Source of the DNA: Streptomyces cadmiisoli
GTDB taxonomy: Bacteria > Actinomycetota > Actinomycetes > Streptomycetales > Streptomycetaceae
Assembly: GCF_003261055.1 (NCBI RefSeq)
Contig: NZ_CP030073.1
Coordinates: 3,162,001-3,226,000 of the forward strand
Length of the DNA stretch: 64,000 bases
Reading direction: 5' to 3'
Notes under the pieces: generated by a model
What the model was told of the DNA's origin: nothing
The model's input: the letters and a program-made list of their open reading frames with translations, nothing else
The model's database searches: none
Position numbers and translations under genes: made by a program
Shown here: positions 9,657-18,722 of the stretch, in pieces
Layout: each line of letters begins with the position of its first letter
Position numbering within the stretch: the first letter of the stretch is position 1

Positions 9657-9684
9657 GGACGGGTCCGGCGCGTCCGGCCCGTCC
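9657..9684. terminator. Hairpin between converging genes
   Basis: GGACGGG (9657-9663) pairs with CCCGTCC (9678-9684), extended inward by CCGG/CCGG around a five-base loop with one bulged T. It lies between the exporter permease ending at 9650 and the minus-strand gene ending at 9684, so it probably terminates both transcripts. Confidence 0.55.
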
Positions 9685-10025
9685 TAGAACCTCGGCGCGT
9701 TACGGGACCGCTGCACCCGCGTGGTGCGGCGGTCCCGTGCGTTCCAGCACGCCTTGTGCCAGTGCCGGCGGTCGTCCACACCCGCGTGCTCGGGCCAGAC
9801 CACGACATGCGGCACGCCCGCGGCGATCAACTGGTCGCACCCGGGGCATCGGTACGTCTTGCCCTCGGAGCTCGCCCCGGCCACATGGCGCACGCTCCAG
9901 TTCTCCCCCTGCCAGTCCTCCGTCGACTCCCAGCCTCCGTAGCGGCCCGGGCGGTCGTCCTCGGCGCTCCGGCCGGACGCGGCGGCACCCTTCGGGCCCT
10001 TGGGTCGGTTGTGACGCGGGGACAC
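9684..10025 (-). CDS. Small conserved actinobacterial protein with a Cys/His cluster
   Basis: A 113-residue basic protein. The N-terminal ~45 residues are low-complexity (SPRHNRPKGPKG). The C-terminal half has CPGC (residues 60-63), then HVVVWPEH and HWHKACW, which looks like a small treble-clef or HNH-like zinc site. It may bind nucleic acid. Homologues at this position in Streptomyces are usually called hypothetical or, without good reason, ATP/GTP-binding protein; no P-loop is present. GTG 10025 was chosen because GAGAGG lies six bases upstream. The longer frame reading to 10229 lacks a good start. Function unknown. Confidence 0.65.
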   Translation of the reverse strand: MSPRHNRPKGPKGAAASGRSAEDDRPGRYGGWESTEDWQGENWSVRHVAGASSEGKTYRCPGCDQLIAAGVPHVVVWPEHAGVDDRRHWHKACWNARDRRTTRVQRSRNAPRF

Positions 10026-10245
10026 GGAACACCTCTCGGAGCTGTACTGGAAGTGGGTCGCGTCCAGCCTACGCGCGCCGCGCACGGGTACGCGGAAGCA
10101 GGCGATCCCCACAAGTCCCCCTCGCGGACCATCCATTCTGCTGACAATCCGCAAATCCCTTCGCCAAGCCGTGTCCTCGGCACGTGTCAGACGGTTATGC
10201 CGTGTGGGGGAGCTCCGTGTCGGAGCCAAGGAAGCAGGAAAAGCG

Positions 10246-11274
10246 ATGCGCGTTGGAAGTTTCGTGTTGGCGGCCCAGTTCCCGGGTCAGGGCCAGGGGG
10301 AGGCGCTGCACCGCGCGGTCCGCTCGGCTGAAGTGGCCGAGGAGGCCGGGCTGGACTCGGTCTGGCTGGCCGAGCACCACTTCGTGCCGTACGGGACATG
10401 CCCTTCGGCGATCACCCTGGCCGCCCTGCTGCTCGGCCGCACCCGCCGCATCCGTGTGGGTACGGCGGTCAGCGTACTGCCCACGACCCACCCGGTGGCG
10501 CTCGGCGAGCAGGCCGCGCTGCTGCACGTGACGAGCGGCGGGCGCTTCTCGCTGGGCGTGGGGCGCGGCGGACCGTGGGTCGACCTGGAGGTCTTCGGGA
10601 CCGGTCTCGAGGCGTACGAGAAGGAGTATCCGGAATCACTCGATCTGCTGGCGCGCTGGCTGCGCGAGCCCGCGGTCGCGGGTCCCGGCGGCCGGTTCTC
10701 CTTCCGCGAGGTCCCCGTGGTGCCGAGGCCGTCGGAGTCCCTGTCGGAGACCGAGGGCCCCGAACTGCTCGTCGCGTGCACGTCCCCGGCGAGTGTGCGC
10801 ATGGCCGCCGAGCGCGGACTGCCGATGCTGCTGGGCATGCACGTGGGCGACGAGGAAAAGGCCGAGATGGTGTCCCTGTGGCGGCAGCACGCGCGTGCCG
10901 CCGGGCGTCCTCCCGAGGAGATCGCCGACCCCGGCCATGTGTCGGCCGGTGTCTGCCAGATCGCCGACCGGCGCACCGAGGCGGCGGAGACACTGCTGAA
11001 GTCGATGCCCGGCTGGCTCAAGCAGGGCCTGGACGCGCACATCACGGTGGACGGCCGGGAACGGCGGATGCGCGACCCCCTCGCGTACACCGAACTGCTC
11101 TGCGGCCTGCACCCGGTGGGCACTCCCCGGCTGTGCGCCGACCGGCTCGCCGCGACCGGCGAGCGCACCGGAGTCTCCCGGTTCGCCCTGCTCGTCGAGG
11201 GCTCCGGAGACCTGGCGGCGACGGAGGAGAACGTGCGGCGGCTCGGTGCGGAGGTACTGCCGCAGCTGTCCTGA
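10246..11274 (+). CDS. Luciferase-like (LLM class) flavin-dependent oxidoreductase
   Basis: A 342-residue TIM-barrel protein starting MRVGSFVLAAQFPGQ. It has the family landmarks SVWLAEHHF (about residues 43-51) and VGTAVSVLPTTHPVALGEQ, and the LGVGRGG region that shapes the flavin pocket. Family members use FMNH2 or coenzyme F420; which one cannot be told here. ATG 10246 follows CAGGAAAAG. It is transcribed alone, toward a gene on the other strand, with a bidirectional hairpin between them. Substrate unknown. Confidence 0.85.
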   Translation: MRVGSFVLAAQFPGQGQGEALHRAVRSAEVAEEAGLDSVWLAEHHFVPYGTCPSAITLAALLLGRTRRIRVGTAVSVLPTTHPVALGEQAALLHVTSGGRFSLGVGRGGPWVDLEVFGTGLEAYEKEYPESLDLLARWLREPAVAGPGGRFSFREVPVVPRPSESLSETEGPELLVACTSPASVRMAAERGLPMLLGMHVGDEEKAEMVSLWRQHARAAGRPPEEIADPGHVSAGVCQIADRRTEAAETLLKSMPGWLKQGLDAHITVDGRERRMRDPLAYTELLCGLHPVGTPRLCADRLAATGERTGVSRFALLVEGSGDLAATEENVRRLGAEVLPQLS

Positions 11275-11294
11275 TCCCGTCAGCCGCGGCGGAG

Positions 11295-11353
11295 GCTTGC
11301 CGCTCCGGTACAGATCGCACCTCCCGCGTACGGAGCGGCAAGCAAGCGGTTCG
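11295..11353. terminator. Bidirectional hairpin between converging genes
   Basis: GCTTGCCGCTCCG (11295-11307) pairs perfectly with CGGAGCGGCAAGC (11341-11353). After one bulged G, TAC/GTA extends the stem. It lies between the oxidoreductase stop (11274) and the minus-strand gene ending at 11359, with few bases to spare. Confidence 0.65.
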
Positions 11354-11358
11354 CCGCC

Positions 11359-11751
11359 TCAGCAGTCCCGCAGCTCCGGGGACTGGTTCAGCAGCTGGCC
11401 GCGGATCGAGGTGAAGCGGGCCAGCCTCTCGTCGGACGAGGCGTCCAGCGGGAACACCGCGACCCGGTGGCAGTTCTGGAAGGCCAGCCGCACACCGAAG
11501 TGCCGCTGAAGCGCGCCGCGTATGGCGTCACTCGCCAGCGCACGCAGCAGCTGACCGCGTGCCTGCTCGTCCGGCGGGGGCGTCTGGTTGTCGGCGAACT
11601 CTCCGCCGTCCACCTTCAGCTGGGCCACCAGGGAGCTGATCATCTCCCATGCGTAGGGCAGGGAGGTCCGGACGCAGTCGACGAAGGCAGCTTCGTCGAC
11701 CTCGCCTCGCTCGGCCTGTTCGAGTAGGGCCGGTGAGACGTCGAGCGACAT
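11359..11751 (-). CDS. Conserved actinobacterial protein of unknown function
   Basis: A 130-residue acidic soluble protein starting MSLDVSPALLEQAERGEVDEAAFVDCVRTSLPYAWEMI. A mixed alpha/beta remainder ends NQSPELRDC. ATG 11751 has GGAGAA upstream; the longer frame to 11940 has no supporting site. I recognise it only as a gene that commonly sits next to nucS in Streptomyces, with an N-terminal segment resembling small SCO5389-type proteins. No catalytic motif, membrane span or zinc cluster is visible. Confidence 0.75.
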   Translation of the reverse strand: MSLDVSPALLEQAERGEVDEAAFVDCVRTSLPYAWEMISSLVAQLKVDGGEFADNQTPPPDEQARGQLLRALASDAIRGALQRHFGVRLAFQNCHRVAVFPLDASSDERLARFTSIRGQLLNQSPELRDC

Positions 11752-12050
11752 GGGTTCTCCTCTCGCACCCCCAACCAGCAGGGGTTGCCGGACAGATGAG
11801 GGAGCACGCGGTACCGAACACGCTGCGTACACGCACCGCGACCTCCCGTTTAATACGTTAGGCAACAGACGGTTACGGCACCAGAAGAATGCGGATACAG
11901 GCAACTCCCAGCAGGCACACAATCGGCCACCACCGAACACGGGTGTTCCAGAAAAACAGGACGGGCCGCCGGGCCCGCCGGCCCGGGCGGCGCCGGGAGC
12001 CGGGTGGGCGAATCGCGTGGACTGCTCCCCGTCGAGTAGCGTTGCCGACC
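11752..12050. other. Divergent intergenic region upstream of nucS
   Basis: A 299-base gap between two divergently oriented genes, so it should hold both promoters. The least GC-rich stretch, around 11848-11885, contains TTTAATACGTTAGG and is a plausible promoter core for either strand. Base runs near 11955-12000 are extremely GC-rich and part of the nucS leader. No RNA gene or further coding sequence is convincing. Confidence 0.4.
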
Positions 12051-12722
12051 ATGCGTCTCGTCATCGCCCGGTGCTCCGTCGACTACGCGGGTCGACTCAC
12101 CGCCCACCTCCCCACCGCTCCCCGTCTGATCCTGGTGAAGGCGGACGGCAGCGTCTCGATCCATGCGGACGACCGGGCCTACAAGCCCCTGAACTGGATG
12201 TCGCCGCCCTGCACGCTGAAGGAGGGAACGGGCGACGAGGAAGGCGTCTGGACCGTCGTCAACAAGGCGGGCGAGAAGCTCATCATCACCATGGAGGAGG
12301 TCCTCCACGACTCCTCGCACGAACTGGGCGTGGACCCCGGCCTGATCAAGGACGGCGTGGAAGCGCACCTCCAGGAACTGCTCGCCGACCGGATCGAGAC
12401 CCTCGGCGAGGGCTACACCCTGATCCGCCGCGAGTACATGACCGCGATCGGCCCGGTCGACATCCTCTGCCGGGACGCCGAGGGCCGCACCGTCGCCGTG
12501 GAGATCAAGCGGCGCGGCGAGATCGACGGCGTGGAACAACTCACCCGGTACCTGGAACTGTTGAACCGCGATCCCCACCTCGCGCCGGTACGGGGCATTT
12601 TCGCGGCGCAGGAGATCAAGCCGCAGGCCCGCGTCCTGGCGACGGACCGCGGCATCGGCTGCCAGGTGCTCGACTACGACGCGATGCGCGGCATCGAGGA
12701 CGACAAGCTGCGGCTGTTCTGA
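12051..12722 (+). CDS. nucS: NucS/EndoMS mismatch-specific endonuclease
   Basis: A 223-residue protein starting [20 protein letters not shown]. The N-terminal ~110 residues are the beta-rich DNA-binding/dimerisation domain. The C-terminal domain is a PD-(D/E)xK nuclease, with active-site residues in GPVDILCRD and VAVEIKRRG and a following QLTRYLELL helix. The last residues, DKLRLF, resemble the C-terminal motif by which NucS binds the sliding clamp. NucS performs non-canonical mismatch repair in actinobacteria lacking MutS/MutL. ATG 12051 starts at the conserved family N-terminus. The gene is followed by a perfect 19-bp hairpin. Confidence 0.93.
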   Translation: MRLVIARCSVDYAGRLTAHLPTAPRLILVKADGSVSIHADDRAYKPLNWMSPPCTLKEGTGDEEGVWTVVNKAGEKLIITMEEVLHDSSHELGVDPGLIKDGVEAHLQELLADRIETLGEGYTLIRREYMTAIGPVDILCRDAEGRTVAVEIKRRGEIDGVEQLTRYLELLNRDPHLAPVRGIFAAQEIKPQARVLATDRGIGCQVLDYDAMRGIEDDKLRLF

Positions 12723-12745
12723 TCCCGGCGGGAGCACACCGGGAA

Positions 12746-12788
12746 CACACGAGGGCCGGGTCCGCACGACGGACCCGGCCCTCGTGTG
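12746..12788. terminator. Perfect 19-bp bidirectional terminator hairpin
   Basis: CACACGAGGGCCGGGTCCG (12746-12764) and its exact complement (12770-12788) flank a five-base loop. It sits between nucS (ends 12722) and the converging minus-strand gene (ends 12798), serving both. Confidence 0.85.
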
Positions 12789-12797
12789 CGCACGGTC

Positions 12798-15401
12798 TCA
12801 GATGACCGGTTGCGACGTGCTCGGCGAGCCCGCCTCGCTGGTCTCCGGGGCACCGGCGGACGACGTGGTCTCCACCGGGCCGCTGGCCGAGTCGGTGGTG
12901 GACGGGGCGGTGTCCGTGGGCTCCGGCGGCTCCGACGTCTCGGTCGGCGGCTCCGAGGTCTCCGTGGGCGGATCGGAGGTCTCCGAGGGCGGATCCGTCG
13001 GGTCCGTGGGCGGCTTCGGTGACGTCGGCGGCTTCGACGGGGACTTGGTCGGCGAGCTCGTCGGGGAGTCGTCGCCGGGGTCCCGCGTACCGCTCGGGTC
13101 GTCGGACGGCTCGTCCGCCCCCGAGCCCGTCGCGGTCGGGGTGGGATCGTCCGACGTGCCGAGCGTGCCGTCGGGGCCCGGGTCGGTCGGCCGGCTCGTC
13201 GCCTCGCCCGTGTCGCCGTCCTGGTTCGCCGGGTCGGCGCCCAGTCCGTCCTTGCCGGCGCCCTGGCTCGCGGACGGGTTGACGCCGACCTGCTGGGACG
13301 GGCTGTCGGCGTCGTTGCTGGAGGTGGCGCCGAGCGTCACCACCGTGCCGAGCACCGCCACGAGCAGCGCGCCCGCCCCGGTGGCGACGAGGTTGCGCTT
13401 GGCCAGGCCGCGCAGGCCGCCCCGGTCCCGGTGCGGCGCCGCCCCGGGCGTGGAGCGGTGGGTGACCAGGGTCGAGGTGTCGGAGGGCCGCTGGAGCGGC
13501 GGGAACTGCGCCGAGGCGGCGGGGACACCACCGGGCGGCGACGCCGACTCCTCGTGGCGGGCGTGGGACATCTCCTCGCCTGCGGCGGACCCGAGGGCGG
13601 GCGTGGCACCGAGCACGGGCGCCGACGCGCTGTCCGGCGTGGTGCCGGAGCGGTCGGCGACCAGGGCCAGGGCCCGGCGGCCGGCGACCGTGCCGCGCTT
13701 GTCGGCGACGGCTCCGCGCAGCCCGATGGACGCCTCCAGCTCGGCGCGCGCCCGGTCCGGCCGGTCCTCGCACAGCGCGAGGACGCCGAGCTCGTGGTGG
13801 AAGTAGGCCTGTTCGGTCACGTCGCCGGAGAGCCGGGCGGCCTCCGCGCCGAAGCGCAGCGCGCGCTCCCAGGCGCTCCAGTGCAGTCCCGCCGCGAACG
13901 CGGGCGCCGCGGTGCGGGCCAGCTGCACGGTGGCGCTCTCCTCGCCCTCGGCGGGCGGGGTGGTCGCCGGGACGAGGACACCGAGCGCGGTGAGCAGGGC
14001 GTCCGCCTCGGCGCACACCCGCTCGGGGGTGACCGAGGGGTGACCGGCCCACCAGGCGTAGTGCCGGGCGGCCGTCAGGACCTGCTCCTCGGTGTCGTCG
14101 GCGTATCCGGCGGCCTCCAGCTGGGTCTGCACCCCGGCGGCCAGCCGGTAGCGGGAGCCGACCGGTGAGACCAGCGCGCAGCTGAGCAACTCGCCCAGCG
14201 CGGCGTCCGCATGGGTGTCGCCGACCAGGGCGGGCAGGTGCGCCTGGTGCGGCACCTCGCCGCCGAGCGCCACCGCGAACCGCAGCGCGGCGCGGGCCGA
14301 GGCGCTCAGCCGGGAGGCGAGCAGCGCGGCCGGCGCGGCTCCCTCGGCGAGCGAGGGCAGCGGCACCTCCTCGGCCTCGGACGCGCCGGGCAGGGCGTCC
14401 AGGGCGGAGTCGGCCGGGAGTTCCTGGAAGACGCCGAACTCGTCGAAGGCGTCGACGCCGGCCCGCAACCGGTCGCGCTGCCGCAGCAGGGCGCCGGCCT
14501 GTACGAAGCGCAGCGGCAGGCCCTCGGACTCGAACCAGAGGTCGCCCGCCCAGTTGGACTCCTCCTCGGTCAGGGAACGGCCGACGGCCTGTTCGAGGAG
14601 GTCGAGGCCGCCCGCGCGGTCGAGGCCGTCGAGGAAGACCTCCTCCATCGACGCGTCGGCGGACGGCGCCGGCACGTCGGGGGTGGCGCTGATCAGGAAC
14701 GCGCATTCCGGGGTGGCGGTCAGCAGTTCGTCGAGCGCCGCGCCGCCGAACTCGATGTCGTCCAGGACGACGACGGCACCGATCTGCCCGACCAGTTCGA
14801 GAAGTTCGTCCGGTTCGGGGCGGTACAGCGGTGCGCTGTGGACGGCGTAGAAGAGGTCGTGCAGCAGGTCGTTCACGCCGCGGTGGAAGCCGGACAGCCG
14901 GACCACGCCGTCGGGGGCGAGGTCCTCGCAGTCCTCGGCGACCATGCCCAGCAGGCGGGTGCGGCCGGAGCCTCCCGGGCCGGTCAGGCGCACCGAGCGG
15001 CCGCGGGCGAGCAGCCGTACCAGGCGTTCGCGCTCGTCCTGGCGGCCGAGGAGCGGCAGGTCGGGCCGGCTCGGGCCGGGCAGGACGGGCGGCGCCGCGG
15101 CGCGCTCGACCTCGGCACGCTGCGCCGAGGTCAGCTTCTGCGGACGGCCGGGCCGCTCGCCGGGCGGGCACAGCTCGATCTCGCTGCCGTCGACGGGGTT
15201 GACGGTGAGCAGGAAGTCACCGGCGACCAGTTGGGCCGTGCGGGCGAGCGCGGGCGCGTGCTGGCCGAAGTCGGTCGTGAGGGAATCTCTGGGCGGCCGC
15301 TGGCGCGGCGGGTCGCCTCCCCCGGTCTCGAATTCGCTCGAGCGGGAGGTACCGCCGTCGTCGTAGCCGTTCTCCTCGGCTCCCCGGGTGTTCGGGTCCA
15401 T
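12798..15401 (-). CDS. Membrane-anchored P-loop (NB-ARC/AAA-like) protein with Ser/Thr/Pro-rich outer tail
   Basis: An 867-residue protein. After a disordered N-terminus, a nucleotide-binding region starts near residue 118 (LLGRQDERERLVRLL). Its Walker A-like loop is GPGGSGRTR at 141-149, with Arg where Lys is expected, and its Walker B-like strand is VVVLDDIEF. A helical repeat-like region follows. A single membrane span lies near residues 672-695 (LLVAVLGTVVTLG), then ~170 residues of Ser/Thr/Pro/Asp repeats (PPTETSE) that should lie outside the cell. The fold resembles the ATPase part of AfsR/LuxR-type STAND regulators, but no DNA-binding domain is visible. ATG 15401 was preferred over 15458 because a G-rich run lies ~10 bases upstream and family members begin MDPNT. 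Function unknown. Confidence 0.8.
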   Translation of the reverse strand: MDPNTRGAEENGYDDGGTSRSSEFETGGGDPPRQRPPRDSLTTDFGQHAPALARTAQLVAGDFLLTVNPVDGSEIELCPPGERPGRPQKLTSAQRAEVERAAAPPVLPGPSRPDLPLLGRQDERERLVRLLARGRSVRLTGPGGSGRTRLLGMVAEDCEDLAPDGVVRLSGFHRGVNDLLHDLFYAVHSAPLYRPEPDELLELVGQIGAVVVLDDIEFGGAALDELLTATPECAFLISATPDVPAPSADASMEEVFLDGLDRAGGLDLLEQAVGRSLTEEESNWAGDLWFESEGLPLRFVQAGALLRQRDRLRAGVDAFDEFGVFQELPADSALDALPGASEAEEVPLPSLAEGAAPAALLASRLSASARAALRFAVALGGEVPHQAHLPALVGDTHADAALGELLSCALVSPVGSRYRLAAGVQTQLEAAGYADDTEEQVLTAARHYAWWAGHPSVTPERVCAEADALLTALGVLVPATTPPAEGEESATVQLARTAAPAFAAGLHWSAWERALRFGAEAARLSGDVTEQAYFHHELGVLALCEDRPDRARAELEASIGLRGAVADKRGTVAGRRALALVADRSGTTPDSASAPVLGATPALGSAAGEEMSHARHEESASPPGGVPAASAQFPPLQRPSDTSTLVTHRSTPGAAPHRDRGGLRGLAKRNLVATGAGALLVAVLGTVVTLGATSSNDADSPSQQVGVNPSASQGAGKDGLGADPANQDGDTGEATSRPTDPGPDGTLGTSDDPTPTATGSGADEPSDDPSGTRDPGDDSPTSSPTKSPSKPPTSPKPPTDPTDPPSETSDPPTETSEPPTETSEPPEPTDTAPSTTDSASGPVETTSSAGAPETSEAGSPSTSQPVI

Positions 15402-15663
15402 CGGTTCAAGCCCCCCAAAAGCGTCGGGTGCGTCGAGCCCCTCCCGGCCTTGCCGCACACCGCGCTGTCGCTTCTGGTCCGGACCCGCTCGAGGGTTGAT
15501 CAGAGGCGGGCGACCGAACCCTAAACCTTCGCTCAGTATCTACGACAGCCCGGGGTACCGCCCCGTCCGAGACGTCACAGTCTCGTGAGGATTGGGTGCG
15601 TCGGGCGTTTCGCCGTACCGTGCCCGATCTCCTCAGTCCGCCTGATCACAGCGGTGTCGGGGG

Positions 15664-15987
15664 TCACACCCGGGGCAGCGACTCCAGCCCGATGCCGCCC
15701 TCGACCGCCAGGATCCGGTGCAGCCGGGTGGCCACCAACAGGCGCTGCATCTGCGGCGGTACGCCGCGCAGCACCAGGCGCCGGCCGCAGCGGCCGGCCC
15801 GCCGGTGGGCACCCATGATGACCCCGAGTCCGGTGGCGTCCCACGAGTCCAGTTCGGACAGGTCGAGGATGAGGTCGCCGACTCCGTCGTCGACGGCCGA
15901 GTGCAGTACCGCACGGGCGTCCGCAGCGCTGCGGACGTCGAGGCGGCCCCCGACGACCACCTCGGCGTGGTCGCCCCTGATGTGCAT
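15664..15987 (-). CDS. STAS-domain protein (anti-sigma factor antagonist family)
   Basis: A 107-residue single STAS domain. LILDLSELDSWDATGLGVI contains the DATG position where SpoIIAA-type antagonists carry a phosphorylatable Ser (usually DSSG). Here the residues are D-A-T-G, so Thr could serve. Such proteins bind serine-kinase anti-sigma factors to free a sigma factor. No kinase gene is adjacent, so the partner is unknown. ATG 15987 has GGGGAG upstream; the longer 160-residue frame lacks a site. It lies between a fatty-acid dehydrogenase gene and the membrane P-loop protein, as in other Streptomyces. Confidence 0.85.
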   Translation of the reverse strand: MHIRGDHAEVVVGGRLDVRSAADARAVLHSAVDDGVGDLILDLSELDSWDATGLGVIMGAHRRAGRCGRRLVLRGVPPQMQRLLVATRLHRILAVEGGIGLESLPRV

Positions 15988-16054
15988 ATGCGCTCCCCGT
16001 GCGTGCGTCGTATTGCTCCGCGATGCGTGCGATGCCGAAAGTGATGCCCGTGAT

Positions 16055-16089
16055 GCAACCTCTGACTGTGTTGGACGGTCAGAGGTTGC
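16055..16089 (-). terminator. 12-bp inverted repeat between hbd and the STAS gene
   Basis: GCAACCTCTGAC (16055-16066) and GTCAGAGGTTGC (16078-16089) are perfect complements around an 11-base loop. It lies 66-100 bases downstream of the dehydrogenase stop and about 70 bases upstream of the STAS start. It may terminate the former or act as an operator for the latter. Confidence 0.55.
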
Positions 16090-16154
16090 CGTCTGTAAGC
16101 GAACCGATACCGAATTCACCCCGAGGTGTGATGCCCCCCGGAGCATGTGCGGCT

Positions 16155-17003
16155 TCAGTGCTTGTAGAAGCCCTGCCCGCTCTTGCGCCCGATGTCACCG
16201 GCGTCAACCATCCGGCGCATCAGCTCCGGCGGGGCGAACTTCTCGTCCTGGGTCTCGGTGTAGATGTTGCCGGTGGCGTGCAGCAGGATGTCGACGCCGG
16301 TGAGGTCCGCCGTGGCGAGCGGGCCCATGGCGTGTCCGAAGCCGAGCTTGCAGGCGAGGTCGATGTCCTCGGCGCTCGCGACGCCCGACTCGTAGAGCTT
16401 GGCCGCCTCGACGACGAGCGCCGAGATGAGCCGGGTGGTCACGAAGCCGGCCACGTCGCGGTTGACGACGATGCAGGTCTTGCCGACGGACTCGGCGAAC
16501 TCCCGTGCGGTGGCGAGGGTCTCGTCGCTGGTCTTGTGACCCCGGACCAGCTCGCACAGCTGCATCATCGGCACCGGCGAGAAGAAGTGGGTGCCGACGA
16601 CGCGCTCCGGGCGCTCGGTCACCGCCGCGATCTTGGTGATCGGGATGGCGGAGGTGTTGGAGGCGAGCACGGCCTCGGGCTTCGTGATCTTGTCGATGGT
16701 GCGGAAGATCTCGTGCTTGACGTCCAGCTTCTCGAAGACAGCCTCGACGACGATGTCCGCGTCGGCGACGGCGTCCAGGTCGGTGGTCGAGGTGATGCGG
16801 GCCAGGGCGGCGTCGGCGTCGTGCGCCTCCAGCCTGCCCTTGGCGACGAACCTGTCGTACGAGGACTTGATGCCGTCGGTGCCACGCCGGAGCGCCTCGT
16901 CGGTGACGTCGCGCAGGACGACGTCCCAGCCCGCCTGCGCGGAGACCTGGGCGATGCCGGAACCCATGAGACCGGCCCCGATGACGGCGAGCTTCCGTGC
17001 CAC
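16155..17003 (-). CDS. 3-hydroxybutyryl-CoA dehydrogenase
   Basis: A 282-residue protein, the usual length for the single-function enzyme. The N-terminal Rossmann fold has GAGLMGSGIAQ (residues 8-18) for NAD(P). The catalytic His lies in VVGTHFFSPVPMMQL, and the C-terminal helical domain includes GPLATADLTGVDI. It catalyses (S)-3-hydroxybutyryl-CoA to acetoacetyl-CoA, used in fatty acid breakdown and in the ethylmalonyl-CoA/butyrate route. ATG 17003 is preceded by AGGGGAG. It is monocistronic, with a divergent cobalamin adenosyltransferase gene 285 bases away. Confidence 0.92.
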   Translation of the reverse strand: MARKLAVIGAGLMGSGIAQVSAQAGWDVVLRDVTDEALRRGTDGIKSSYDRFVAKGRLEAHDADAALARITSTTDLDAVADADIVVEAVFEKLDVKHEIFRTIDKITKPEAVLASNTSAIPITKIAAVTERPERVVGTHFFSPVPMMQLCELVRGHKTSDETLATAREFAESVGKTCIVVNRDVAGFVTTRLISALVVEAAKLYESGVASAEDIDLACKLGFGHAMGPLATADLTGVDILLHATGNIYTETQDEKFAPPELMRRMVDAGDIGRKSGQGFYKH

Positions 17004-17288
17004 TGACGTCTCCCCTTGTGATGCTTACCCGCTGTTTACGTATGTTCTCTCGGGCGGACCCTAGCGTTCGTGAGGGGCTGTGTGAGCGGTAAGTAATGCG
17101 CGTCACGTCTCAGATGACGGACATCACACCGGCACGGGTCATTCGACGCCTCGTGCGGCGCAGTTGGGCCTCTTCCACCCCGACGGCTTCGCCGTACCGC
17201 CCTGGAGCGGCCGTGTCCCGCGCGGCGCGTCCGGTGATCGTCGGCACACGCGCGTCCCGTACGGGCCGGGCGTAACTAGGCTGGACCC

Positions 17289-17861
17289 ATGGTCAATCTG
17301 ACGCGCATCTACACGAGGACCGGCGACCAGGGCACCACCGCCCTCGGCGACATGAGCCGGGTCGCCAAGACGGACCTGCGGATCTCCGCGTACGCCGACG
17401 CCAACGAGGCGAACGCGGTGATCGGCACGGCCATCGCGCTGGGTGGGCTGGACGAGGAGATCGTCGAGGTCCTCACCCGTGTGCAGAACGACTTGTTCGA
17501 CGTGGGTGCGGACCTGTCGACACCGGTGGTGGACGACCCGAGCTTCCCGCCGCTGCGGGTGGAGCAGTTCTACGTCGACCGGCTGGAGGCGGACTGCGAC
17601 CGCTTCAACGAGCGGCTGGAGAAGCTCCGCTCGTTCATCCTGCCGGGCGGCACCCCGGGTGCGGCGCTGCTCCATCAGGCCTGCACGGTGGTCCGCCGGG
17701 CCGAGCGCTCCACCTGGACGGCGCTGGAGGCGCACGGCGAGACGATGAACCCGCTCACGGCGACCTACCTCAACCGGCTGTCGGACCTTCTGTTCATCCT
17801 GGCCCGCACGGCCAACAAGGAGACCGGCGACGTGCTGTGGGTGCCGGGCGGGGAGCGCTAG
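17289..17861 (+). CDS. PduO-type cob(I)yrinic acid a,c-diamide adenosyltransferase
   Basis: A 190-residue protein beginning MVNLTRIYTRTGDQGTTAL. The TRTGDQGTT motif binds ATP in PduO-type adenosyltransferases. The later RRAERSTW and NRLSDLLFILAR stretches complete the conserved five-helix bundle. It makes adenosylcobalamin, the cofactor of methylmalonyl-CoA mutase, fitting the epimerase gene at the left edge. The 285-base gap upstream (17004-17288) holds divergent promoters for this gene and the dehydrogenase. No cobalamin riboswitch was recognised there. Confidence 0.92.
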   Translation: MVNLTRIYTRTGDQGTTALGDMSRVAKTDLRISAYADANEANAVIGTAIALGGLDEEIVEVLTRVQNDLFDVGADLSTPVVDDPSFPPLRVEQFYVDRLEADCDRFNERLEKLRSFILPGGTPGAALLHQACTVVRRAERSTWTALEAHGETMNPLTATYLNRLSDLLFILARTANKETGDVLWVPGGER

Positions 17862-17991
17862 GCGGCCCTGCTCCCCGGCCGGCGCCGCCCCCGCGCGGCA
17901 GTGGGCGCGAGGACGTGTCGCGGATCGCCCCGGCCCCGTCGCTCCCGTGCTCGGTCGGCCAGCGGGCGACGGGACGGGGGCGCGTCCCACG

Positions 17992-18570
17992 TCAGCGCGG
18001 GGTCCGCTCGCGCGGCAGCGGGGTCCCTGGCAGCCCCGCCGGGGCCTTCTTCGGCCAGATCGCGTACGACAGCGTGATCAGTCCGTGGATACCGGCGGCG
18101 CGCCAGGCGATGAAGATCCAGCTCTCCAGGGAGCCGGTCCGGCCCGGGTCGTCCACGTACCACATGGCGATCAGCAGCAGCACACTGGCGACCGCGGCGC
18201 CGGTCACCGTGCCGAGCCAGATCCGGGCCTCGTGCCGGGCGCGGGCCATGCCGTACCGCGGCGGCTTCGCGGGCGGCGGGGCGCCGCCGAGCCGGTGGGC
18301 GGCGTGGCCGTCGAGCCATTTCACGGTGCGGTGGCCGTGCCCCACGGTGTAGCCGATGTAGACGGCGGCCAGTCCGTGCTTCCAGCTGGGGTCGGCGCCG
18401 TTCTCGAGGTCGATCGCGGTCGCGACCAGCAGCACGACCTCCAGCAGCGGCTCGGCGAGGAGCAGTCCCAGTCCCGTGCGGCGCATCCGCAGCACGTATC
18501 GGAAGAACAGCCCGGCGGCCAGCAGCACCCAGAAGCCGACCTCGCAGACGATGATCAGCGTGACGATCAC
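17992..18570 (-). CDS. Conserved multi-pass membrane protein
   Basis: A 192-residue protein with about five membrane segments: LIIVCEVGFWVLLAAGLFF, GLLLAEPLLEVVLLVATAI, AAVYIGYTVGH, GAAVASVLLLIAMWYV and the final WRAAGIHGLITLSYAIW. GTG 18570 is supported by GAGGAG seven bases upstream. It resembles a widespread Streptomyces membrane family sometimes annotated as 2TM/DUF-type. No catalytic motif is visible. It is always next to chiS in this gene order, but a link to chitin is not supported by its sequence. Confidence 0.75.
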   Translation of the reverse strand: MIVTLIIVCEVGFWVLLAAGLFFRYVLRMRRTGLGLLLAEPLLEVVLLVATAIDLENGADPSWKHGLAAVYIGYTVGHGHRTVKWLDGHAAHRLGGAPPPAKPPRYGMARARHEARIWLGTVTGAAVASVLLLIAMWYVDDPGRTGSLESWIFIAWRAAGIHGLITLSYAIWPKKAPAGLPGTPLPRERTPR

Positions 18571-18722
18571 GGCTCACTCCTCTCGGTCACCCTTCCAGGC
18601 TCCCGTCGGGATCCGCCCGAATCGTCGTCGTCGCTGACGAAGTGCGACTGCATCCTTCGATGTACTCGCCGACCGTTCCCGGGCATCAGGCGCGGGCCGC
18701 GCCGTCCGTGTTGGATGGTGCC

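Noticed and set aside
17004..17288. Cobalamin riboswitch upstream of the adenosyltransferase gene
   Set aside because: No B12-box-like sequence was recognised in the 285-base gap.
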